DNA from: Sphingomonas sp. Leaf67
Lineage (GTDB): Bacteria > Pseudomonadota > Alphaproteobacteria > Sphingomonadales > Sphingomonadaceae
Direction: 5' to 3'
DNA length: 64,000 nucleotides
NCBI RefSeq assembly: GCF_001421965.1
Contig: NZ_LMLP01000023.1
Coordinates: 124,001-188,000, forward strand
The first letter of the stretch is position 1. The number at the start of each line of letters is the position of its first letter. The notes beneath the pieces are model-generated. The model searched no databases. It worked only from the letters and a program-made list of their open reading frames with translations, and was not told where the DNA came from. The translations under genes and the position numbers were made by a program. Shown here piece by piece: positions 54,473-61,745 of the stretch.

Positions 54473-55192
54473 TTACGCCGCCTGACGTCCGCCGCGCCAG
54501 ATCTTGATCCGGGTGCCGGGCGTCACGCCACCCTGCCGCGCGGGGCAGGCGGTGTAACGACGACGCTGGTCGAGACAGAGCCAGACTTCGTCCAGCCAGC
54601 CGCGTTTATTGGTGGTGATCCGCATCGATTGCGGGGTGATGCCCGGATTGACGCGGGCGATGGCGGCTGCGAGCTGGCCGGCGGTCAGACTGGGGCGACG
54701 CGACAGCGCCATCATGTCCGGAAAGCGCAGTTTCCGGAACAGGGTGCGCGATTCGTCGAAATAGGCCGCTGGCGACACGCCCATGCAGGTGCCATGCTTG
54801 GCATATTCGTGCTGGAGCAATTGCGCCGAAGGGGTGACGCAGAGGTTCCTGGCGATCACCGCCGGCGGCAGGATCGGCGTCGAGGTGCAATATTGCGGCC
54901 AGTCCTTGCCCTCGCCATCGGGCCACAGGCCGTGCAGCGTGAAGCCGAAGCGGTTGCTGCCGCCGCACTGGAATGCGTTGCGCGGGTCGTCGGCGCGCGT
55001 CCGGCAAAATTCGGGGCTCCATGTGATCGCCAGCGTATAGCTGCCGATCGGAAGCACTCGGCGCGGCTGCGACGGGCTGGGCAGGTCGGGGCGCGGGCGT
55101 TCGATCTGTGACGGGACCGAGCATTGCAGCGTTTGTGCCTGACCGGCGGCGGGTAGCAGCAGGGCGGCGAGGGTGAGGGCGATTCGCTTCAT
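54473..55192 (-). CDS. Exported ribonuclease T2
   Basis: A 239-residue periplasmic RNase with signal peptide (MKRIALTLAALLLPAAGQA-QT). Both catalytic segments are present: FTLHGLWPDGEG with the first His, and HEYAKHGTCMG with Glu, Lys and the second His. The N-terminal WSPEFCRTR and eight or so Cys fit disulfides. It cleaves RNA through cyclic phosphates and may serve nucleotide scavenging. The start overlaps the stop of an upstream membrane protein gene by four bases. Confidence 0.9.
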   Translation of the reverse strand: MKRIALTLAALLLPAAGQAQTLQCSVPSQIERPRPDLPSPSQPRRVLPIGSYTLAITWSPEFCRTRADDPRNAFQCGGSNRFGFTLHGLWPDGEGKDWPQYCTSTPILPPAVIARNLCVTPSAQLLQHEYAKHGTCMGVSPAAYFDESRTLFRKLRFPDMMALSRRPSLTAGQLAAAIARVNPGITPQSMRITTNKRGWLDEVWLCLDQRRRYTACPARQGGVTPGTRIKIWRGGRQAA

Positions 55193-55623
55193 GCGTCGTC
55201 CTCCACGGGTTCGAACGGCGTGAACCATGCGGCGGCGTCGGGGCGGAACAGGAAGAAGGTCGCTGCCGCCTGCAACGCGACCGCGACGAGGCGAATGATC
55301 CCGCCGGCGTCGAGAATGACCGCACCACCGCCGAGCCCAAGGAGCAGGCTGCCGACCGAGAAGGCGGTGAAGACCGCCACAATCCAGCGCGCGACGTTGC
55401 TGGCGCGCTTTGCCGCGAGGAACCACAGCAGCAGCGCGATCAGCACGCCGGTCGCGATCATGCCGCCGGCGGCTACCGCCGCTCCCGAGCCGAGCGCCGC
55501 CGTTTGCGGGTTTTCGGTCAGGCGGGCCATCGTCACCGGCCATTCGATGACATTGCCGATCAGGCCGGCGACGATCGAGGCGAGGTAGAGCCGGTCGAAC
55601 CGGACGATCGAGCTTGGACGCAT
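55189..55623 (-). CDS. Four-helix membrane protein, unknown function
   Basis: A 144-residue protein with four hydrophobic segments (LYLASIVAGLIGNVIEWPV, AAVAAGGMIATGVLIALLLWFLA, WIVAVFTAFSVGSLLLGLGGGAVIL, and IIRLVAVALQAAATFFLF). It ends in an acidic tail. The gene overlaps the RNase T2 start and lies 31 bases after nadC on the same strand. No family recognised. Confidence 0.7.
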   Translation of the reverse strand: MRPSSIVRFDRLYLASIVAGLIGNVIEWPVTMARLTENPQTAALGSGAAVAAGGMIATGVLIALLLWFLAAKRASNVARWIVAVFTAFSVGSLLLGLGGGAVILDAGGIIRLVAVALQAAATFFLFRPDAAAWFTPFEPVEDDA

Positions 55624-55654
55624 GGAGTTCCCTCTGTGGAGCGCTGTCCGGTGG

Positions 55655-56497
55655 TTATGCGGCGTCGAGGGTGAAATCCAGCCCGATATCGGCGGCGGGC
55701 GCCGACTGGGTAAGGCGGCCGACGCTGATAAAGGTCACGCCGGTTTCGGCGATGGCGCGGATCGTGTCGAGATTCACGCCGCCCGACGCCTCGGCGGGGA
55801 CGCAACCGGCGATCATCGCCACCGCTTCGCGCAGGGTCGGCGGGGTCATGTTGTCGAGCAGCAGGTGCGTCGCGCCGGCGGTCAGCGCGGGTTCGATCTG
55901 GTCGAGCGAATCGATCTCGACGATGATCCGCTCGATGCCGGCCGCCTTCGCGCGGGCGGTGGCTTCGCCGACCGATCCGGCGACGGCGACGTGATTGTCC
56001 TTGATCATCGCCGCGTCCCACAGGCCCATGCGGTGATTCATCGCGCCGCCCATGCGGGTCGCGTATTTTTCGAGGATGCGCAGGCCGGGGATCGTCTTGC
56101 GCGTGTCGAGCAGCGTCGCGCCGGTGCCGGCGATTTCGGCGACATAGCGGGCGGTGAGGGTGGCGATGCCCGACAGGTGCTGGACGGTGTTCAGCGCCGA
56201 GCGTTCGGCGGTCAGCAGCGCACGGGCATTGCCGCGCAGGCGGAGCAGCGCGGTGCCGGCGGCGACGCGGTCGCCGTCACTCACCAGCGGTTCCAGAACG
56301 ACATGTGGGTCGAGATGGCGGAAGAAGGCGGCGGCGAGGTCGAGTCCGGCGACGGTGATCGCGTCGCGGCTGTCCATCACGCCGGTGAAGACCGCGTCGG
56401 CGGGGATGACGGCGGCGGCGGTGATGTCGCCCGCCTCTCCCATATCCTCGGACAGGGTGGCGGCGACGAAGGCGGGGAGGTCGAAACCGGGGAGCAT
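55655..56497 (-). CDS. nadC: Nicotinate-nucleotide pyrophosphorylase (carboxylating)
   Basis: A 280-residue quinolinate phosphoribosyltransferase for de novo NAD synthesis. The N-terminal EDMGEAGDITAAAVIP, ALLTAERSALNTVQHLSGIAT, DTRKTIPGLRILEKYATRMGGAMNHRMGL and IKDNH segments carry the substrate-binding residues, and SGGVNLDTIRAIAETGVTFISVG is the phosphate site. nadA and nadB are not in the window. The 212-base gap upstream is shared with a divergent SDR gene. Confidence 0.93.
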   Translation of the reverse strand: MLPGFDLPAFVAATLSEDMGEAGDITAAAVIPADAVFTGVMDSRDAITVAGLDLAAAFFRHLDPHVVLEPLVSDGDRVAAGTALLRLRGNARALLTAERSALNTVQHLSGIATLTARYVAEIAGTGATLLDTRKTIPGLRILEKYATRMGGAMNHRMGLWDAAMIKDNHVAVAGSVGEATARAKAAGIERIIVEIDSLDQIEPALTAGATHLLLDNMTPPTLREAVAMIAGCVPAEASGGVNLDTIRAIAETGVTFISVGRLTQSAPAADIGLDFTLDAA

Positions 56498-56623
56498 GGC
56501 ATTGTCCGAAAGGGGGAAGTTGCAGCGGCTATAGGGCGGGGGGCGAAGTTGGTGAAGGTGACACGTGGTCGACGTCGCGGAGCGTCTCCCCCGGATCGCG
56601 AAAAGCGCCTGCGGCTCGCCAGT

Positions 56624-56633
56624 ATGACGTCAT
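56624..56633. promoter_or_regulatory. Palindrome ATGACGTCAT
   Basis: A perfect 10-base palindrome in the divergent gap between nadC and the SDR gene, 76 bases before the SDR start. It could be an operator for the SDR/GH130-like pair. Palindromes of this length occur by chance, so support is weak. Confidence 0.3.
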
Positions 56634-56709
56634 CCAAAGGTGTAGGAAAGTTCATGAAGCCAAGCGCCGCGCCGATCGTTTCCCTGCCCGAACGAAATCG
56701 GAGGTCGGC

Positions 56710-57477
56710 GTGGGCGGACGAACAATAGTGGTAACGGGCGCGGAATCCGGGATCGGCGCGGCCTGTGCGGCGGCATTCGGACGCGAGGGCGACCGGGTGG
56801 CGATCCTGTATCATTCGGACCGGGACGGAGCGGAAAACAGCGCGCAGACGGTCCGCGACGCGGGTGGCGAAGCGGTCACCATCCAGGCCGATGTTGACGG
56901 CGAGGCGTCGGTCGACGCCGCCTTCGCACGGGTCGAGGCGGCATGGGGGCCGGCGGACGTGCTGGTCAATTCGGCCGGGCTGAACATGACGGGGGTCAAG
57001 GTCCGCGACATGGCGCTGGACCAGTGGCGGCGGCTGATCGACACCGACCTGACGGGAGCGTTCCTGACGTCGCGCCGGTTCCTGACCGGACGCGGCGACA
57101 AGAGCGGCGACGCGACGATCCTGCACATCTCGTCGATCCATGCCTATGCGGTGCGCGCGGGCGGGGCGGATTATTGCGCGGCGAAGGGCGGGCTGACCAA
57201 CCTGATGGAAACGCTGGCGATCGAAGAGGCGGCGCGGGGCATCCGCGTCAACGCGATCGAGCCGGGCATGATCCTGACGCCGATGAACGCCCGCGCCCAG
57301 AGCGATGCCGCCTATCGCCAGGCGCTGGAGCAGAATATCCCGATGCAACGCGCGGGGCAGCCCGAGGAGGTCGCCGATCTGGCGGTGTTCCTCGCGAGCG
57401 ACCGGGCGCGCTACATCACCGGGGCGCGGATCGTGATCGATGGCGGACTGTCGCTGATGCAGGCGGTCGGCGCATGA
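56710..57477 (+). CDS. Short-chain dehydrogenase/reductase (sugar dehydrogenase-like)
   Basis: A 255-residue classical SDR: TGAESGIGAACAAAFG for cofactor binding, NSAGLN, the catalytic Tyr-Lys in DYCAAKGGL, and the C-terminal YITGARIVIDGGLSL. It resembles glucose-1-dehydrogenase and 3-oxoacyl reductase types. The start is GTG after GGAGG. Its stop overlaps the next gene's ATG, and fuconate dehydratase follows further on, so oxidation of a sugar or sugar acid is likely. Confidence 0.85.
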   Translation: MGGRTIVVTGAESGIGAACAAAFGREGDRVAILYHSDRDGAENSAQTVRDAGGEAVTIQADVDGEASVDAAFARVEAAWGPADVLVNSAGLNMTGVKVRDMALDQWRRLIDTDLTGAFLTSRRFLTGRGDKSGDATILHISSIHAYAVRAGGADYCAAKGGLTNLMETLAIEEAARGIRVNAIEPGMILTPMNARAQSDAAYRQALEQNIPMQRAGQPEEVADLAVFLASDRARYITGARIVIDGGLSLMQAVGA

Positions 57478-58427
57478 GCGGGGGTGCCAACATCGGCGAT
57501 CCGCATCGCAAGGACGTCGTCGCCGATTGCGAGATCGAACTGGATTTCAACGTCCGCCGGATCGAGGAGGTGACGCTGGACGGTCCGCCCGCGCTGATGA
57601 CGCGCGACCTGATGAGCCCCTATGTCTGGCAGGAGGCGGACGGCCGGTTCGGCATGATGGTCCGCGCGGTGACGCGGCCGGGCGAGCCGATGACCGATAC
57701 CGGCGTGATCTGGGCCGGATGGAGCGACGACGGGCGGCACTTCGCGATGCTGCCCGAACCATCGATCGTGCCGGGGCCGGGCGAAGAGGATGCGGGCGGT
57801 GTCGAGGACCCGACGGTGGTGCGCCGCGACGACGGCTATGTCGTCTATTATTCGGGCGTGCTGGGCGATCACGCCCATGGCGAACTGTCCTATGCCACCG
57901 GTCCGTCGCTCGACCGGTTGACCAAGAGCGGCGTCGTGCTGGCGTCGTCCAAGTCGGAGGGCAATACCAAGGAAGCAACGATCGACCGCACTGCCGACGG
58001 GCGCTGGCGGCTGTTCTACGAATATGCCGCCGACGAAGCGTCGCGGATCGGCATGGCGATCGGCGCGGACGTGGCGGGACCATGGGACGAACAGCCGACC
58101 CCGTTCATGCCGCGCACCGACAGCTGGGACGACTGGCATCTGTCCACGGGTCCGCTGTTGATCGACGATCCGGCGATGCCGGTGATGTTCTACAACGGGG
58201 CGACGCGCGATGCGCGCTGGCGGATCGGCTGGGTGGCGTTCGACGCCGAGTTTCGCGGCGTGGTGGCGCGGGGAATCGAGCCGCTGATCACCCCGCCACC
58301 GGTGGATGACCGGAGCGCGACGGACATCGCGTTCGCGGCGTCGGTGGTCGTCGTGGAAGGGGCGATCTGGCTGTATTATTCGCTGGAGGATCGGAAACTG
58401 GCGCGGGCGTTGATCCGGCGGAGTTGA
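57474..58427 (+). CDS. GH130-like glycoside phosphorylase/hydrolase (five-bladed propeller)
   Basis: A 317-residue protein lacking a signal peptide. Repeated propeller strands include VIWAGWSDDGRHF, GGVEDPTVVRRDDGYVVYYSGV, KEATIDRTADGRWRLFYEY, and WHLSTGPLLIDDPAMPVMFYNGATRD. The VEDP segment and lack of export signal suit GH130, whose members act on beta-mannosides in the cytoplasm, more than secreted GH43. Substrate and whether it uses phosphate or water cannot be told. It is coupled to the SDR gene by a four-base overlap. Confidence 0.7.
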   Translation: MSGGANIGDPHRKDVVADCEIELDFNVRRIEEVTLDGPPALMTRDLMSPYVWQEADGRFGMMVRAVTRPGEPMTDTGVIWAGWSDDGRHFAMLPEPSIVPGPGEEDAGGVEDPTVVRRDDGYVVYYSGVLGDHAHGELSYATGPSLDRLTKSGVVLASSKSEGNTKEATIDRTADGRWRLFYEYAADEASRIGMAIGADVAGPWDEQPTPFMPRTDSWDDWHLSTGPLLIDDPAMPVMFYNGATRDARWRIGWVAFDAEFRGVVARGIEPLITPPPVDDRSATDIAFAASVVVVEGAIWLYYSLEDRKLARALIRRS

Positions 58428-58542
58428 GGGGGGGGCCCGAACCTGCGCCTCTATCCGATCTCCCCTCATCCGCCATCCGGTGGCTGCGAGCTTGTCGAGT
58501 ACCGAACCAGGACCGATCCATATTCAGCGATAGCAACGGAAT

Positions 58543-58642
58543 TTCGTCCTTGCCGCGCAGGCGGGAATCCATAGACGCCGACGGCCCGGCTGGATTCGCG
58601 ACGCTGGCGTAGATGGGCTCCCGCCTGCGCGGGAGTGACGAA
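58543..58642. repeat. Palindromic intergenic element (100 bp)
   Basis: Ends TTCGTC and GACGAA are mirrored, with CCGCGCAGGCGGGAATCCAT at the left and ATGGGCTCCCGCCTGCGCGGGAG at the right. The spacer is related, in reverse orientation, to that of the element at 14941-15033. Confidence 0.82.
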
Positions 58643-58971
58643 CGGGGATCGAACGCTATTCCTGCGCCCGGCGAACTGAAGGTTGATCCCGCCTGGAGAA
58701 GGGGGCAAGCGGCCGGGTGCCTGCGCTGCCCCTTGTCTCTGGACACGAGGCTTCCTGCGCTTGCCGCTAGAAGTCCAAGGGCCTGTGATAGCCGCAGGCT
58801 GAAGGCTTCTTCGTCAGTTGCCGACGTGCCCCAACCGGGCCCGACCTTCGCCGTGGTACGGACCGACGATTTGGCAACAATCCCGGCTCGGCCAAGGGCC
58901 ACGAAAGACCGTGAATCACGTTCGTCGGTTCCCGGCCCCGCTTTCCGGTTGCAAGCGAAAATTCGTTCACA

Positions 58972-58985
58972 TATGAAAACGGTTC
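58972..58985. promoter_or_regulatory. Operator-like TATGAAAACGGTTC, copy 1
   Basis: This 14-base string upstream of fuconate dehydratase is repeated exactly at 60395-60408 before the RND adaptor gene. TGAA and TTC(A) flank a short centre, as in LacI-type operators. Confidence 0.45.
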
Positions 58986-59055
58986 GGCACCCATATCGCG
59001 GTGACCGGAACGGGGCGGATCGATCATCACCGGCGATGCCCCATGGGGGCTGCAC

Positions 59056-60336
59056 ATGACGATCATCACCCGGCTATCGGTGCACGACATCCGGTTTCCG
59101 ACCTCGGCGTTCCTTGACGGATCGGACGCGATGAACCCGGAGCCGGATTATTCGGCGGCCTATTGCATCCTCGAAACCGATACGCCGGGGCTGGAGGGGC
59201 ATGGCCTGACCTTCACCATCGGGCGCGGCAACGACCTGTGCTGCGCGGCGATCCGGACGCTGGCCCCGCTGGTCGAGGGATTGTCGCTCGACGATATCCG
59301 CAGCGATGGCGCGGGCTTCTGGCGGCGGATGACCGGCGACAGCCAGCTGCGCTGGGTCGGCCCGGAAAAGGGGATCATCCACCTTGCGACCGGCGCGGTC
59401 GTCAATGCGGTGTGGGATCTGCTCGCAAAGGCGGCGGGCCTGCCGCTGTGGGACTATATCGCCTCGATGTCGGCGGCCGAAATCGTCGGCCTGATCGACT
59501 TCCGCTACATGACCGACTGCATCACCCCCGACGAGGCCGTGGCACTGCTCGAGGAACGCGCGATCGGCAAGGCGGAGCGGCGGCAGACGCTGCTGGCGGA
59601 GGGCTATCCGGCCTATACGACCTCACCCGGCTGGCTCGGCTATTCGGACGAGAAGCTGGTCCGGCTGTGCCGCGAGGCGGTGGCCGACGGCTTCACCCAT
59701 ATCAAGCTGAAGGTAGGCGGCGATCCCGCGAACGATCGCCGTCGCGTGGCGCTGGCGCGGGACACGGTCGGGCCGGACATCGACCTGATGATCGACGCCA
59801 ATCAGGTGTGGGAAGTGTCCGACGCCATCGCGCGCGTCAACGACCTCGCCTTCGCCAAACTGCGCTTCATCGAGGAACCGACCTCGCCCGACGATGTCGA
59901 GGGGCATCGCGCGATCCGCGAGGGGGTGAAGCCGGTGCAGGTCGCCACCGGCGAGATGTGCCAGAACCGCATCGTCTTCAAACAGTTCATCATGCGCCAC
60001 GCGCTCGACGTGGTGCAGATCGATGCCTGCCGGCTGGGCGGCGTGAACGAGGTGCTGGCGGTGCTGCTGATGGCCGCGAAATACGACCTTGCCGTCTGGC
60101 CGCACGCCGGCGGCGTCGGGCTGTGCGAATATGTCCAGCACCTGTCGATGATCGACTATCTGTGCTTTTCGGGCGTGAAGCACGACCGCGCGGCCGAGTT
60201 CGTCGATCACCTGCACGAGCATTTCGTCGACCCGTGCGTCGTCGAGCGGGGTGCCTATCGCGCGCCGACCCGTCCGGGCTATTCGATCGAGATGAAACCC
60301 GAATCGCGCGACGCGCATCGCTGGAATCCCAGTTAG
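59056..60336 (+). CDS. fucD: L-fuconate dehydratase (enolase superfamily)
   Basis: A 426-residue enzyme of the mandelate-racemase type. The catalytic KxK motif is HIKLKVGGDP near residue 217. Metal ligands lie in IDANQVWEVSDA, FIEEPTSPDD and ATGEMCQNR, and the His-Asp dyad in WPHAGGVGLCEYVQHL. The N-terminus DIRFPTSAFLDGSDAMNPEPDYSAAYCIL is diagnostic for L-fuconate dehydratase, which makes 2-keto-3-deoxy-L-fuconate. The other fucose-pathway genes are not evident apart from an SDR two genes upstream. Confidence 0.92.
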   Translation: MTIITRLSVHDIRFPTSAFLDGSDAMNPEPDYSAAYCILETDTPGLEGHGLTFTIGRGNDLCCAAIRTLAPLVEGLSLDDIRSDGAGFWRRMTGDSQLRWVGPEKGIIHLATGAVVNAVWDLLAKAAGLPLWDYIASMSAAEIVGLIDFRYMTDCITPDEAVALLEERAIGKAERRQTLLAEGYPAYTTSPGWLGYSDEKLVRLCREAVADGFTHIKLKVGGDPANDRRRVALARDTVGPDIDLMIDANQVWEVSDAIARVNDLAFAKLRFIEEPTSPDDVEGHRAIREGVKPVQVATGEMCQNRIVFKQFIMRHALDVVQIDACRLGGVNEVLAVLLMAAKYDLAVWPHAGGVGLCEYVQHLSMIDYLCFSGVKHDRAAEFVDHLHEHFVDPCVVERGAYRAPTRPGYSIEMKPESRDAHRWNPS

Positions 60337-60394
60337 GCGACATTGCCGCGACAAATTGCGACAACTCGCGCATTGCGTCGCTCGACGTCAGGCG

Positions 60395-60408
60395 TATGAA
60401 AACGGTTC
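60395..60408. promoter_or_regulatory. Operator-like TATGAAAACGGTTC, copy 2
   Basis: Second exact copy of the 14-base string, here extended to TGAAAACGGTTCA with mirrored TGAA/TTCA ends. It lies 75 bases before the TTG start of the RND adaptor. A hairpin CCGGCCG-GTTATG-CGGCCGG follows at 60426-60445. Confidence 0.45.
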
Positions 60409-60482
60409 ACGAAACTTTCGGGTGTCCGGCCGGTTATGCGGCCGGCGCATCCGCGCCGTATTCCGTCGCAAAGGTTGCCGCC

Positions 60483-61700
60483 TTGATCCGATCCGCGTCG
60501 TCGCGCGTTCGCCCGTGCCTGTTGCTGCTGTCGTCCGTCCTGCTCCTGTCGAGTTGCGGCAGCGGTGGCGATGCGAAGGAAAAGGGCAAGAACGGTCGCG
60601 GCAATCAGGGACCGGCAGTGGTCGGCTTCGTCGTCGTCCAGCCGACCAGCGTCGCCCAGACCGCCGACCTCGCCGCGCGCGTCGTCGCCTTCCAGCAATC
60701 CGAAGTCCGCCCGCAGGTCGCCGGACTCATCCGCCGCCGCTTCTTTACCGAAGGCGCGCTGGTCCGCGCCGGACAGACGCTCTACGAGATCGACCCCCGC
60801 CTGTACCGGGCGCAGACCAACGAAGCGGTCGCGAACCTGAACAGCGCGCAGGCCAATGCCGAGGCGACGCGCGTCCGCGCCGAACGCTACCGCCCCTTGG
60901 CCGAGATCGAGGCGGTCAGCCGTCAGGACTATACCGATGCCGCCGCCCAGGCGCGGCAGGCCGCCGCCGCCGTTGCGCAGAGCCGCGCGCAGCTGGAGAC
61001 GGCGCGCGTGAACCTGTCGTTCACCACCGTACCCGCGCCGATCACCGGGCGGATCGGGCGCAGCTATTTCACCGAAGGCGCGCTGGTCACCAGCAACCAG
61101 ACCGATCCGCTGGCGGTGATCCAGCGGCTCGACCCGATCTTCGTCGATATCCAGCAATCGAGCGCCGACCTGCTGGCGCTTCGCCGGCAGCTGGCGAGCG
61201 GCGGGGCGGTGCCGGCGTCGGCGGCGGTGCGCCTGACGCTGGAGGACGGCAGCGATTACGGCCGGACCGGCAGCGTCCAGTTCGCCGAGGTGATGGTGAA
61301 CGCGCAAACCGGCACGGTGACGCTGCGCGCCCGCTTCCCCAATCCGCAGGGCGTGTTGCTGCCCGGCATGTTCGTCCGCGCCAAATTCGCGCAGGCGATC
61401 GACACGCGGGCGATCCTCGTGCCGCAACAGGCGGTCAAGCGCGATCCCAAGGGGCTGGCGACGGTGTTCGTGGTCGGGCCGAACGACACCGCCGTGCAAA
61501 AGACGGTGCAGGCCGATCGCACCCAGGGCCAGTTCTGGGTCGTGACCGGCGGCCTGAACCCCGGCGACAAGGTCATTACGCAGGGCACCGCGAACCTGCG
61601 CCCGAACGCGAAGATCAAGCCGATGCCGGCGAACGCGCCGCAGAACATCGCCCCCAAACCGGCCGGCGATGGGGCTTCCGCGCCCGCAAAGGCGGGATAA
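60483..61700 (+). CDS. RND efflux periplasmic adaptor lipoprotein (AcrA/MexA-like)
   Basis: A membrane fusion protein of about 405 residues. The lipobox LLSSC puts the lipidated Cys at residue 25. A barrel-sandwich domain follows (VRPQVAGLIRRRFFTEGALVRAGQTLYEIDP), then a coiled-coil hairpin (AQANAEATRVRAERYRPL to SRAQLETARVNL), PITGRIGRSYFTEGALV, and a beta-barrel domain. The TTG at 60483 places the lipoprotein signal at the N-terminus. An ATG at 60396 would bury it behind about 29 residues and lies within an operator-like repeat. The permease gene follows directly. Confidence 0.88.
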   Translation: MIRSASSRVRPCLLLLSSVLLLSSCGSGGDAKEKGKNGRGNQGPAVVGFVVVQPTSVAQTADLAARVVAFQQSEVRPQVAGLIRRRFFTEGALVRAGQTLYEIDPRLYRAQTNEAVANLNSAQANAEATRVRAERYRPLAEIEAVSRQDYTDAAAQARQAAAAVAQSRAQLETARVNLSFTTVPAPITGRIGRSYFTEGALVTSNQTDPLAVIQRLDPIFVDIQQSSADLLALRRQLASGGAVPASAAVRLTLEDGSDYGRTGSVQFAEVMVNAQTGTVTLRARFPNPQGVLLPGMFVRAKFAQAIDTRAILVPQQAVKRDPKGLATVFVVGPNDTAVQKTVQADRTQGQFWVVTGGLNPGDKVITQGTANLRPNAKIKPMPANAPQNIAPKPAGDGASAPAKAG

Positions 61701-61703
61701 GGC

Positions 61704-61742
61704 ATGTCCCGCATTTTCATCGCCCCGGCCGGGATCGCCTGA
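61704..61742 (+). other. In-frame 12-codon micro-ORF duplicating the RND permease start
   Basis: Three bases after the adaptor stop, ATG TCC CGC ATT TTC ATC encodes MSRIFI, continues as APAGIA and ends at TGA. The true permease begins MSRIFIDRP only three bases later, in the same frame. The two starts are 42 bases apart and nearly identical over 20 bases, so this looks like a small tandem duplication closed by a stop codon. It may couple translation of the permease to the adaptor. Confidence 0.6.
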
Positions 61743-61745
61743 CGC

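Larger units (their letters stand above)
58428..59055. other. Long intergenic region with two palindromic elements and a regulatory site
   Basis: No gene is supported here. The region holds a palindromic element at 58543-58642, a decayed copy at 58820-58861, and an operator-like TGAAAACGGTTC 71 bases before the fuconate dehydratase start. The codon pattern of the open stretches is irregular, and none has a ribosome-binding site or family similarity. Confidence 0.6.

Noticed and set aside
56598..56709. Short open stretch starting near 56654 (ATGAAGCCAAGC) as an extra N-terminus or small gene before the SDR
   Set aside because: It has no ribosome-binding site or family similarity, while the SDR GTG has GGAGG and begins exactly at the Rossmann fold.
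60396..60482. ATG at 60396 as start of the RND adaptor
   Set aside because: It would put about 29 residues before a complete lipoprotein signal and lies inside an operator-like repeat. TTG at 60483 gives a normal lipoprotein N-terminus.
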